Below are positions 6,825-12,782 of a stretch of DNA of 12,782 bases, one piece after another. The notes beneath the pieces were generated by a model that was not told where the DNA came from, searched no databases, and was given only the letters and a program-made list of their open reading frames with translations. The position numbers and the translations under genes were made by a program. The stretch comes from Thermaceae bacterium (GTDB taxonomy: Bacteria; Deinococcota; Deinococci; Deinococcales; Marinithermaceae): assembly GCA_026989475.1 (NCBI GenBank), contig JALSJG010000098.1, forward strand, positions 1 through 12,782. Direction: 5' to 3'. Positions within the stretch are counted from its first letter, which is position 1. Every line of letters begins with the position of its first letter.

Positions 6825-6856
6825 GATTTGCACGCAAAGCTGTCCAAATCTTGACA
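6819..6856. repeat. Perfect 12-bp inverted repeat over the speD -35 region (candidate operator)
   Basis: TGTCAAGATTTG (6819-6830) is exactly repeated in inverted form as CAAATCTTGACA (6845-6856), with 14 bases between. Arm centres are 26 bases apart, about two and a half turns of DNA. Each arm ends in an outward-facing TTGACA. The left one is the speD -35; the right one faces sdhC but has no good -10 at 16-18 bases. It fits a dimeric operator or two back-to-back promoter elements; no known regulator consensus is recognised. Confidence 0.7.
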
Positions 6857-6954
6857 GAGCATGGGCTTCGAAAAGCATTCTCTTTCGATGGTTTAGGGAT
6901 TTTCTTTTGCCTCGGCTTGTCCGTTAGAATGATCGAAGGTTCTGTCCAAATCTT
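6840..6954. repeat. 13-bp direct repeat, two copies 102 bases apart
   Basis: CTGTCCAAATCTT occurs at 6840-6852 and again at 6942-6954. The first copy overlaps the right arm of the inverted repeat, so the core AAGATTTG/CAAATCTT is present three times in 136 bases: once in one orientation (6823-6830) and twice in the other (6845-6852 and 6947-6954). Seen directly; function unknown. Confidence 0.75.
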
Positions 6955-6984
6955 TATTCCGCGGAGCGGGAGCGGGGCGGCGAA

Positions 6985-7017
6985 ATTCCGGGGAGAGGCG
7001 CCGGGGCTCCGGGGAAT
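6985..7017 (+). other. Stem-loop in the sdhC leader
   Basis: ATTCC (6985-6989) pairs with GGAAT (7013-7017). After a symmetric internal loop of GG/GG, GGAG (6992-6995) pairs with CTCC (7007-7010), leaving an 11-base loop. It would lie in the sdh mRNA leader about 65 bases before the start codon if the promoter is upstream. No riboswitch class is recognised. Confidence 0.35.
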
Positions 7018-7082
7018 CGTTGCCTCGTGCAGGGACATTCTTCGTGAGACCGGGGTTAAACTGGGGCGGAAAAGGAGGGGAT

Positions 7083-7442
7083 ATGTACCGCGGTAGAGAA
7101 GGACAATGGGCGTTCTACCTCCACCGGATCTCGGGGGTGGCGGTCCTTCTGTTCCTGATGCTCCATGTCCTCGAGATGTCGAGCTCGATGTTTGGACCCG
7201 AGTGGTTCAACGCGCTTCTGGCTTTCGAGCGAAACCCGGTCTTCGGCCTGGGGCTCGTGCTGGTCGCGGCCCTGGTGCTCTATCACGCGTTGAATGGCCT
7301 CCGTATCATCCTCATGGACTTCACCTCCTGGGGGGTGCGGTACCAACGACAGCTTTGGTACGGCGTCTGGGTGCTTTACGTGCTCATCGGCTTTCCGATG
7401 TTTTTTACGATGCTCGGCTACGTCTTCGGGGGTGGGGAGTAA
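7083..7442 (+). CDS. sdhC: Succinate dehydrogenase membrane anchor subunit SdhC (cytochrome b)
   Basis: One of two membrane subunits of complex II that bind heme b and quinone. 119 residues with three hydrophobic helices at about 16-33, 54-78 and 90-114. HRISGVAVLLFLMLHV at 14-29 carries the Arg15/Ser17 quinone-site pattern and His28. YHALNGLRIILMD at 67-79 carries His68, the counterpart of the heme-ligating histidine of E. coli SdhC. I start at ATG 7083 because AAGGAGGGG lies just upstream; the same frame is open back to 7020 but the extra residues are not family-like. The stop overlaps the sdhD start by one base (TAATG), so the two anchors are translationally coupled. First gene of sdhCDAB. 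Confidence 0.93.
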   Translation: MYRGREGQWAFYLHRISGVAVLLFLMLHVLEMSSSMFGPEWFNALLAFERNPVFGLGLVLVAALVLYHALNGLRIILMDFTSWGVRYQRQLWYGVWVLYVLIGFPMFFTMLGYVFGGGE

Positions 7443-7843
7443 TGGCGTGGCGCGCTCGTCGGTACGAGGAGGCGAAGCGACTCGCCGCAAGCAACCTCGA
7501 GCTCGCCTGGTGGATTTTTATGCGGGTATCGGGGGTGCTCCTCGTCTTCCTGGTGCTCGGGCACCTCTACACCCGGGCGGTGCTCCTTGACTTTCACCGG
7601 GACCTCGACTACGACTACATGGTCCGGGTGATGAACTCGGCGACCTGGAAGTTTTACAACTGGCTCCTGCTCTTCCTATCCGTCCTCCATGGAACCAACG
7701 GACTTCGCTACATCATCGACGACCACATCGCCTCGGGGCGGGCCCGGGCCTGGGTAAAGGTCGTGGTCTACACGATCGTCTTCCTGGTCACGGCGTTCGG
7801 CACCCTTGCGCTTTGGGGCTGGAACTACCAGCCCGTGGAATAG
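7442..7843 (+). CDS. sdhD: Succinate dehydrogenase membrane anchor subunit SdhD
   Basis: Second membrane anchor of complex II, 133 residues. After a basic N-terminus come three hydrophobic helices at about 22-48, 71-91 and 104-126. Helix 1 has MRVSGVLLVFLVLGHL (27-42) with His41; helix 2 has LHGTNGLRYIIDDH (82-95) with His83 in the HxxxGLR heme-ligand pattern. Both SdhC and SdhD therefore carry a histidine in helix 1 and in helix 2, enough for two b hemes. Thermus complex II is, as I recall, described as a two-heme (type A) enzyme, so the count fits. ATG 7442 overlaps the sdhC stop by one base; sdhA follows 11 bases after the stop, with AGGGAGGT between. Confidence 0.92.
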   Translation: MAWRARRYEEAKRLAASNLELAWWIFMRVSGVLLVFLVLGHLYTRAVLLDFHRDLDYDYMVRVMNSATWKFYNWLLLFLSVLHGTNGLRYIIDDHIASGRARAWVKVVVYTIVFLVTAFGTLALWGWNYQPVE

Positions 7844-7854
7844 GGAGGTAGGGG

Positions 7855-9594
7855 ATGGCGCACCCACACGACGTACTGGTGATCGGCGCCGGCGGGGCGG
7901 GGCTTACCGCCGCGCTCTACGCCGCCCGCGCGGGCGCCGACGTGGCGGTGATCTCGAAGCTTTACCCCACCCGCTCCCACACCGGGGCTGCCCAGGGGGG
8001 GATCGGCGCCGCCCTCGGCAACGTCGAGGAGGACCACTGGGAGTGGCACATGTTCGACACCGTCAAGGGCGGGGACTACCTCACCGACCAGGACGCCGCC
8101 GAGGTCTTCGCCCGCGAGGTGATCGACGCGGTGATTGAGCTCGAGCACATGGGGCTCCCCTTCGACCGGCTCCCGAACGGCAAGATCGCCCAGCGCCGCT
8201 TTGGCGGCCACACCAAGGAGTGGGGGAAGGCCCCGGTGGCCCGCGCCGCCCACGCCGCCGACCGCACCGGCCACATGATCCTCCAGACCCTCTACCAGCA
8301 GTCGGTCAAGCACGGCATCACCTTTTACAACGAGTTCCACGTGCTCGACGTGGTCTTCGATCAGGACGGCCGGGCTGTGGGGGTGGTGGCGATGGAGTTC
8401 GCCACCGGCGAGCTCCACACCTTCCAGGCCAAGGCAATCGTGATCGCCTCCGGCGGCTTCGGCCGGATCTTCAAGGTGACCTCGAACGCCTACACCCTGA
8501 CCGGAGACCTACAGGCAATCCTCTACCGCAAGGGTTGGCTGCCGCTTGAGGATATGGAGTTCTACCAGTTTCACCCCACCGGCCTCTACCGGCTCGGGAT
8601 CCTGGTCACCGAGGGCGCCCGCGGGGAGGGCGGCATCCTGCGAAACGCCGAGGGCGAGCGCTTCATGGAACGCTACGCCCCCACCATCAAGGACCTGGCG
8701 CCCCGCGACGTGGTCAGCCGGGCGATGTACCTCGAGATCCGCGAGGGCCGGGGTTGCGGGCCGAACAAGGACTACCTCTGCCTCGACCTCACCCACCTCG
8801 ACCCCGAGGTCATCGAGAAGAAACTCCCCGACATCGCCGAGTTTTCCCGCACCTACCTCGGCGTCGACCCGGCAAAGGAGATGATCCCGGTGGTACCCAC
8901 CGCCCACTACGCCATGGGCGGGATCCCCACCACTCTGGACGGCGAGGTCATCAAGGACGGGAGGGGTACCGTGGTGCCCGGTCTCTACGCCGCCGGCGAG
9001 GTGGCCTGCGTAAGCCTCCACGGCGCCAACCGCCTGGGCACCAACTCGCTCGGCGACCTGGTGGTCTTCGGCCGGCGCGCCGGTCGGGCGGCCGCCCGCT
9101 TCGCAGAGCGGGAGTCCTTCGTCGATCTGCCCCCCGACGCCACCGACGGCGCCCGCGAGCTCATCGAGAAGATCAAGGCAAGCGCGGGCGGCGAGAGCCC
9201 CTATTCGATCCGCCGAGACCTGCAGGACTCGATGATGGAGAACGCCTCGGTCTTCCGTACCGAGGAGCTCCTCGAAAAGCAGATCGGGATCTTAAAGGAG
9301 CTCTTCGACCGCTACGAGAAGGTCACCATCCAGGACAAGGGCGAGCGCTACAACGCCGATCTTGTCGAGGCGATCGAGCTCGGCTTTCTGCTCGAAAACG
9401 CCGAGGCCCTGGTGCACTCGGCCAAAAACCGCAGGGAGTCCCGCGGTGCCCACGCCCGCGAGGACTACCCCGAGCGCGACGACGAGAACTGGCTCAAGCA
9501 CACCCTCATCTACAAGGAGGGCAACGGCAAGGTGCGCTTTGACTACAAGCCGGTGGTGATCACCAGGTTCGAGCCGAAGCCGAGGGCCTACTAG
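7855..9594 (+). CDS. sdhA: Succinate dehydrogenase flavoprotein subunit SdhA
   Basis: Oxidises succinate to fumarate at a covalently bound FAD on the cytoplasmic face of the membrane. 579 residues, the usual length. Seen: the dinucleotide-binding VIGAGGAGLTAALYAARAGA (9-28), RSHTGAAQGGIGAALG (40-55) with His42, the covalent FAD site, FYQFHPTGL (236-244) with His240, TEGARGEGG (252-260), LAPRDVVSRA (281-290) with Arg284, the proton-transfer arginine, PTAHYAMGGI (348-357) with His351, and LYAAGEVACVSLHGANRLG (about 375-393), the second FAD-binding stretch. The C-terminal helical domain contains RRESRGAHAREDYPERDD, typical of the family. All catalytic residues are present. Part of sdhCDAB, 10 bases before sdhB. 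Confidence 0.98.
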   Translation: MAHPHDVLVIGAGGAGLTAALYAARAGADVAVISKLYPTRSHTGAAQGGIGAALGNVEEDHWEWHMFDTVKGGDYLTDQDAAEVFAREVIDAVIELEHMGLPFDRLPNGKIAQRRFGGHTKEWGKAPVARAAHAADRTGHMILQTLYQQSVKHGITFYNEFHVLDVVFDQDGRAVGVVAMEFATGELHTFQAKAIVIASGGFGRIFKVTSNAYTLTGDLQAILYRKGWLPLEDMEFYQFHPTGLYRLGILVTEGARGEGGILRNAEGERFMERYAPTIKDLAPRDVVSRAMYLEIREGRGCGPNKDYLCLDLTHLDPEVIEKKLPDIAEFSRTYLGVDPAKEMIPVVPTAHYAMGGIPTTLDGEVIKDGRGTVVPGLYAAGEVACVSLHGANRLGTNSLGDLVVFGRRAGRAAARFAERESFVDLPPDATDGARELIEKIKASAGGESPYSIRRDLQDSMMENASVFRTEELLEKQIGILKELFDRYEKVTIQDKGERYNADLVEAIELGFLLENAEALVHSAKNRRESRGAHAREDYPERDDENWLKHTLIYKEGNGKVRFDYKPVVITRFEPKPRAY

Positions 9595-9604
9595 GGAGGG
9601 CGCG

Positions 9605-10306
9605 ATGCAGGTTACGCTCAAGATTCTCCGCTACAATCCCGAGAAAGACCTCCGGCCCCACTGGGAAAGTTACAAGCTCGAGGCCGAGCCGATGGACCGG
9701 GTACTCGATCTCTTGCATAAGGTCAAGTGGGAGCAAGATGGCACGCTCGCCTTTCGCAAAAGTTGCGGGCACGGGATCTGCGGCTCCGACGCGATGCTGA
9801 TCAACGGCCGCAATCGCCTCGCCTGCAAGACCCTGGTCCGGGACCTGGGGACCGACGTCATCGAGGTGGAGCCGATCCGCGGCCTTCCGGTGGAGAAGGA
9901 CCTCGTGGTCGATATGGAGCCTTTCTTCAAGGCCTACCGGGCGGTCAAACCCTGGCTTATCAACGACGATCCCCCGCCCCAGCGCGAAAGGCTCCAGTCG
10001 CCCGAGGAGCGGGCCCGTTTCGACGAGGGCACGAAGTGCATCCTTTGTGCCGCCTGCACGACGAGCTGCCCGGTCTTCTGGGTGAACGGAACCTACATCG
10101 GGCCGGCGGCGGTGGTGCAGGCACACCGCTTTATCTTCGACTCCCGCGACCAGGGGGCCCACGAGCGCTTCCCCGTCCTCGGCTCTACCGGCGGCGTCTG
10201 GCGTTGCCGCACCGCCTACAACTGCACCGAGGCCTGCCCGCGCGAGATCCCGGTGACTCAGCTGATCCAGGAGGTGAAGCGGGCGATCATGTTCGGGGAG
10301 TTTTAA
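9605..10306 (+). CDS. sdhB: Succinate dehydrogenase iron-sulfur subunit SdhB
   Basis: Passes electrons from the flavin to quinone through three iron-sulfur clusters. 233 residues. The [2Fe-2S] site is SCGHGICGSDAM plus LAC: Cys54, Cys59, Asp62 and Cys74. The aspartate in third place also occurs in E. coli SdhB and is not a defect. CILCAACTTSCP (145-156) gives Cys145, 148 and 151, with Cys211, for the [4Fe-4S] cluster. Cys155, Cys201 and Cys207 (in CRTAYNC) give the [3Fe-4S] cluster next to the quinone. ATG 9605 follows GGGAGGG closely. Last gene of the sdh operon; a hairpin terminator begins about 20 bases after its stop. Confidence 0.98.
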   Translation: MQVTLKILRYNPEKDLRPHWESYKLEAEPMDRVLDLLHKVKWEQDGTLAFRKSCGHGICGSDAMLINGRNRLACKTLVRDLGTDVIEVEPIRGLPVEKDLVVDMEPFFKAYRAVKPWLINDDPPPQRERLQSPEERARFDEGTKCILCAACTTSCPVFWVNGTYIGPAAVVQAHRFIFDSRDQGAHERFPVLGSTGGVWRCRTAYNCTEACPREIPVTQLIQEVKRAIMFGEF

Positions 10307-10326
10307 AAGGGCCTATGGCTTGTGGA

Positions 10327-10360
10327 GGGGGCCGTCCTTAGGCGGCCCCCAGCCTCTTTT
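10327..10360 (+). terminator. Probable terminator of the sdh operon
   Basis: GGGGGCCG (10327-10334) and CGGCCCCC (10343-10350) form a perfect 8-bp stem with an 8-base loop, followed by AGCCTCTTTT. The T-run is short and five bases off the stem, so termination may be incomplete. The loop contains the TAA that ends the minus-strand remnant. Confidence 0.65.
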
Positions 10361-10643
10361 CGGCTTCAGCGAGGCGCATCCGGAAGGCCTTCCCCGGGCC
10401 CCGGGTCTTCCCCCCGGCGAGCTCTTGGCCCGAGCGCTCCGGCCGCCGGTGACCGGGACGCGGCTCCGCCAGGGGGCGGCGAGGATGGGGACGTCGTTCC
10501 GGGGTACGCGGAGCTTGAATGCCCCGGAGGCGAACGCCGGCGGTGCCTCGGGAACGGGCCCCGTTTGCGCCGGCGGGCCCGTGGAAGGGTTCGAGCGTTT
10601 TGGGACGCTTTGGCCCGAGGTGCTTCCGGGCCTCGTCACGGGC
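10338..10643 (-). pseudogene. Possible 3' remnant of a decayed gene, family not recognised
   Basis: On the minus strand an open frame of 101 codons ends at TAA (10340-10338) and is bounded upstream by TAG (10646-10644), with no ATG, GTG or TTG start near that end. Its two ends look protein-like: near the N-terminal end EARKHLGPKRPKTLEPFHGP, and at the C-terminus GPGKAFRMRLAEAEKRLGAA. The middle is Arg/Pro-rich and looks out of frame, whereas the neighbouring minus frame there reads FKLRVPRNDVPILAAPWRS with normal codon use. This suggests two compensating frameshifts in a dead gene. Further upstream (to about 10790) another frame gives GIFSGERLREEARAGREKG. I recognise no family; chance open frames in GC-rich DNA remain a real alternative. 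Confidence 0.3.
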
Positions 10644-10864
10644 CTAGGGTGAGGGGAGCCGCATTGCCCGGGCCTTTTTCGCGGCCGGCCCGCGCTTCTT
10701 CGCGGAGGCGCTCACCGGAGAAGATGCCGGCGGGCCGGAGGGCGATCGCGCGCTCTGGCGAGGGAACAGGCTTCTCCCTCGGTGGGCCCTAAAAAGCCGC
10801 ACGGAATTGGGATCGGGTCCCTCTTGCCGAGCTGGCGGGTGCTCTGGTCATCTTGGATCCGGCT
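10361..10864. other. Long stretch without an intact gene between sdhB and the dynamin-like gene
   Basis: Apart from the possible remnant, I see no gene with a start, ribosome site and family-like sequence. It holds a perfect 7-bp hairpin, CGAGGGA (10759-10765) and TCCCTCG (10775-10781) with a 9-base loop and no T-run after it on either strand. On the minus strand a short T-run lies downstream of the dynamin-like gene (complement of AAAAA at 10792-10796), without a strong stem before it, so a terminator there is not assured. The plus-strand open frames at 10320-10652 and 10322-10792 are Gly/Pro/Arg-rich and not protein-like. Confidence 0.5.
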
Positions 10865-12478
10865 TCAAGGATTTTCCAGCGCGGCCTTGAGGGTTTGGGC
10901 CGCTTCAGCGAGGGACGAAAGCCTTTGGGCTTCGGCCTCGAGCGCCTCGAGTTCACCCCTCACCCGCTCGCAGTCGGGTCGGTAGAGGGCGTGGAAGCGC
11001 TCGGCGCTCCTTTCAAGCTCCTCCTCGAGGGCTTTTTCGAGGGCGGCCTCGAGCTCGGTGCGGATCGCCGCCAGGCGTCGCTTGAACTCGCGGAAGGCGG
11101 CCTCCCGCCTCCGGGGGAGGATCGAAAGCCCGAGGAGGGCGGCGGCGATCCCGGCGGTGAGTCCGGTGACGTCGGCGGCGAGGCCGTGAAGCAAAAGAGC
11201 GATCATCGCCCCAAGCCCCACCGCCCCGACTTCGGCAAGGGCGGTGGCCTTTAGGGCCGCCTCCACCCGGCTTTGGACGAAGGCGGCCACGGCCTCGGGG
11301 GAGAAGCGGGCGAGCGCCTCCTGGAGTTTCGCCGTCAGGGTTTCGTCCTCCCCGGCCTCGGGCGGTCGGGTGGTCTTGATCAGGTCGAGGGCGGAGGCGA
11401 GCAGGTCGCGCTCCCGCCGGCCGATCCAGGCGAGGGCGTCGGTGAGCTCGAGCAAAAGGCGCTCCTCGGCGTCCTGGATCACCTCCGTCTCGAAGCTCTT
11501 TTGCACCCGGCTCGCGTTCAAGAGGTCGAAGAGGCGGCCAAGCCGCACGTGCTCGCGGAACCACCGCTCGCCCCGCGCCTCGATCTCGGCGAAGACCTGG
11601 GCGAGCCGGGCCTTTCTGCCGGCGAACTCCTCCCGGGTTTGCCGGAGGTGGCGCTCGAGAAGCGCGTCGAGCGTCCGGCAGCGCTCGGCTTCGGCAAGCA
11701 GGCGTTCCCGTTCGGCAGAAAGCCGGTCTTTCCCCTCTTCGAGGAGCCGGAGGAGCACCCCGAGGGGGCTCGATAGCTTGATGCGGGCGGCCTCGCGCTC
11801 GAGCACCTCCCGGATCCTGGCCTCGAGCTCCGGCAACCCCTCCCCGGTCTTCGCGCTCACCAAAAACACCGGCACCTCGATCCCAAGGGTCTCCCGCGCC
11901 TTTTCCGCGACAAAGGCGCGGACCTCCGCCCTCCCCGCTTCGTCGAGGAGGTCGGCCTTGTTCACCACGAGAACGATCTTCTTGCCCCAGGAGCGGATGA
12001 GCTCGAGAAAGCGGCGCTCGCTCTCGGTATAAGGCCGGTCGGCGCTAGTCACGAAGAGGATCAGATCGGCCCGGGGTAGAAAGGCCTCGGTGAGCCGCTG
12101 ATGGCGCTCGATGACCGCGTTCGTCCCCGGGGTGTCCACGAAGCGAAGGAGCTTCAGGAGCTCGTGGGGAAAGCGGACGAGGACGAGGTCCTCGCCCAGG
12201 ACCTCGGTGCCCTCGCCGTAGGCGATGAGCTGGATCTTGTCGGTGGTGGGGGTGACCCCCTCCTTGAGGAGCGGTGCCCCGAGGAGCGCGTTCAAAAGCG
12301 AGGACTTCCCGGAGTTAAACTCGCCCGCCACCACCAGCAAGAAAGGCCCCTCGAGGTCGGCGAGGGCCTGGCGCAGGGGAGCGGTCTCGACGCCGAGTCG
12401 GGCGAGGTGCTCGAGCCCCTCGGCCAAAAGCGCCCGGACCCTTTCGGCCTTCTCAAGAAGAAGCGGATCGAGCCGCAC
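10865..12478 (-). CDS. Bacterial dynamin-like GTPase
   Basis: Large GTPase of the dynamin superfamily; bacterial members bind and remodel membranes, but the job of this one is not known. 537 residues. Seen: P-loop GEFNSGKSSLLNALLG (52-67), switch-I TPTTD (76-80), DTPGTN (115-120), guanine-specificity NKAD (173-176) and SAKTGEG (208-214). A long helical region (about 215-410) leads to two hydrophobic segments at about 412-432 and 436-454, the likely membrane-inserting paddle, then a basic stretch and a coiled-coil C-terminus (about 460-535). Start GTG 12478; AAGGTAGG stands just upstream and overlaps the stop of the DUF123 gene, 4 bases away, so the two are probably one transcript and translationally coupled. 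It is a single GTPase; no second dynamin partner is visible in the window. Confidence 0.88.
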   Translation of the reverse strand: MRLDPLLLEKAERVRALLAEGLEHLARLGVETAPLRQALADLEGPFLLVVAGEFNSGKSSLLNALLGAPLLKEGVTPTTDKIQLIAYGEGTEVLGEDLVLVRFPHELLKLLRFVDTPGTNAVIERHQRLTEAFLPRADLILFVTSADRPYTESERRFLELIRSWGKKIVLVVNKADLLDEAGRAEVRAFVAEKARETLGIEVPVFLVSAKTGEGLPELEARIREVLEREAARIKLSSPLGVLLRLLEEGKDRLSAERERLLAEAERCRTLDALLERHLRQTREEFAGRKARLAQVFAEIEARGERWFREHVRLGRLFDLLNASRVQKSFETEVIQDAEERLLLELTDALAWIGRRERDLLASALDLIKTTRPPEAGEDETLTAKLQEALARFSPEAVAAFVQSRVEAALKATALAEVGAVGLGAMIALLLHGLAADVTGLTAGIAAALLGLSILPRRREAAFREFKRRLAAIRTELEAALEKALEEELERSAERFHALYRPDCERVRGELEALEAEAQRLSSLAEAAQTLKAALENP

Positions 12479-12482
12479 GGCC

Positions 12483-12782
12483 CTACCTTACCCAAACCCC
12501 GCCCGGAAGTTTGGCAAGGCGCGGGTGCGGGAGGTGAAAGAGGTGGGTCTTGGCTCGGCTGTCGCTTGCGCCAAACCCCATGGCCGCCGGCTCGGCCCCG
12601 AGCCGAAGGAGCGGCGGGATCAGCTCGGCCTCGGTCTTTCCCCGGAAAAGGAGGACGGCCTCAAGCGACGCGGATTCGGCTTCGAGCAGGTGATCCACGT
12701 GCCAAAAGCGCGCCCGCTTTTGCCCCCGGGCCCCGGGAAAGCGGCTTTGGAGCGCGGGGAGGACGGGGTGGGGCGGGCCCGA
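12483..12782 (-). CDS. DUF123 (GIY-YIG-like) family protein, 5' end cut by window edge
   Basis: The last 99 residues of a frame open to the window edge; the start is outside. It is recognised from the family pattern around FWHVDHLL (HWHIDYLL in typical members) and GFGASDSRAKTHLF (typically GFGSSDCxCxSHLF). The family (DUF123, grouped with GIY-YIG nuclease-like folds) occurs alone in many bacteria and archaea and is fused to endonuclease III in some archaea; its reaction is not established. Odd: cysteines usually present in the ECxL and SDCxC positions are Glu-Ala-Glu-Leu and Ser/Ala here, and this part has no cysteine at all. It lies 4 bases upstream of the dynamin-like gene on the same strand. 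Family assignment is from memory of the motif. Confidence 0.72.
   Translation of the reverse strand, partial: SGPPHPVLPALQSRFPGARGQKRARFWHVDHLLEAESASLEAVLLFRGKTEAELIPPLLRLGAEPAAMGFGASDSRAKTHLFHLPHPRLAKLPGGVWVR

Larger units (their letters stand above)
6802..7082. other. Divergent control region between speD and sdhC, with an AT-rich core
   Basis: No gene is supported here. By my count 65 of the 150 bases from 6811 to 6960 are G or C (43%), far below the surroundings. This core holds the inverted and direct repeats and TAGAAT at 6925-6930, a possible -10 for sdhC without a clear -35. From 6961 the sequence becomes GC-rich again and contains a hairpin before the sdhC ribosome site. A convincing sdh promoter is not identified. 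Confidence 0.6.

Noticed and set aside
6851..6879. TTGACA at 6851-6856 as the sdh promoter -35
   Set aside because: At 17 bases the hexamer is AGCATT and at 19 CATTCT, both poor -10 elements, so I keep it only as part of the inverted repeat.
6745..7038. N-terminal extension of speD
   Set aside because: In frame, but it crosses a consensus promoter, and the ATG at 6744 has a near-perfect ribosome site and gives the normal family length. The repeated KIWT in the extension is only the DNA repeat read through.
6791..7096. Plus-strand open frame of 101 codons in the speD-sdhC gap
   Set aside because: Overlaps promoter, repeats and the sdhC start; no ribosome site and no family-like sequence.
9779..9830. 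Aspartate replacing a [2Fe-2S] cysteine in SdhB
   Set aside because: Asp62 is the same substitution found in the well-studied E. coli protein, so it is normal.
11244..12032. Plus-strand Ser/Arg-rich open frame of 262 codons
   Set aside because: Antisense to the dynamin-like gene, composition typical of a shadow frame.

Overview
The window is a very GC-rich stretch of housekeeping chromosome. The best guess for the host is a member of the order Thermales (Deinococcus-Thermus), possibly outside Thermus itself. The main reason is the RNA polymerase omega subunit, which reads almost like Thermus omega from its first residues onward. Supporting signs are the adenosylcobalamin-dependent ribonucleotide reductase, the frequent GTG/TTG starts, the near-universal G or C at third codon positions, and the tight gene packing. 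The species assignment is inference; only the sequences are seen.

Layout. (1) 1-2813, minus: most of nrdJ, the class II ribonucleotide reductase, cut at its 3' end by the window edge. (2) 2814-2959: divergent control region with two NrdR-box-like sites on the nrdJ side and a promoter for gmk on the other. (3) 2960-6258, plus: a closely packed run gmk, rpoZ, coaBC, argR, marC-family. The genes overlap or nearly touch, except that argR has its own perfect -10 hexamer lying on the coaBC stop codon. (4) 6304-6744, minus: speD, with a terminator facing marC and a near-consensus promoter. (5) 6745-7082: an AT-rich divergent control region carrying a 12-bp perfect inverted repeat and a further copy of its core. 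(6) 7083-10306, plus: the complete succinate dehydrogenase operon sdhCDAB, closed by a hairpin terminator. (7) 10307-10864: about 560 bases without an intact gene, probably a decayed minus-strand gene. (8) 10865-12782, minus: a DUF123 protein (cut by the window edge) followed after 4 bases by a dynamin-like GTPase.

How the parts fit. gmk and nrdJ both serve dGTP supply, and gmk is cotranscribed with an RNA polymerase subunit, the coenzyme A pathway enzyme CoaBC and the arginine repressor. SpeD supplies decarboxylated S-adenosylmethionine for polyamines, and Sdh is complex II of the TCA cycle and respiratory chain. The DUF123/dynamin pair is the least understood part.

I did not find a mobile element, CRISPR array, tRNA or rRNA. 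The more interesting signals are regulatory: tandem NrdR-like boxes before nrdJ and an unexplained inverted-repeat operator between speD and sdhC. Two proteins also lack cysteines that their families usually keep, CoaBC and the DUF123 protein.
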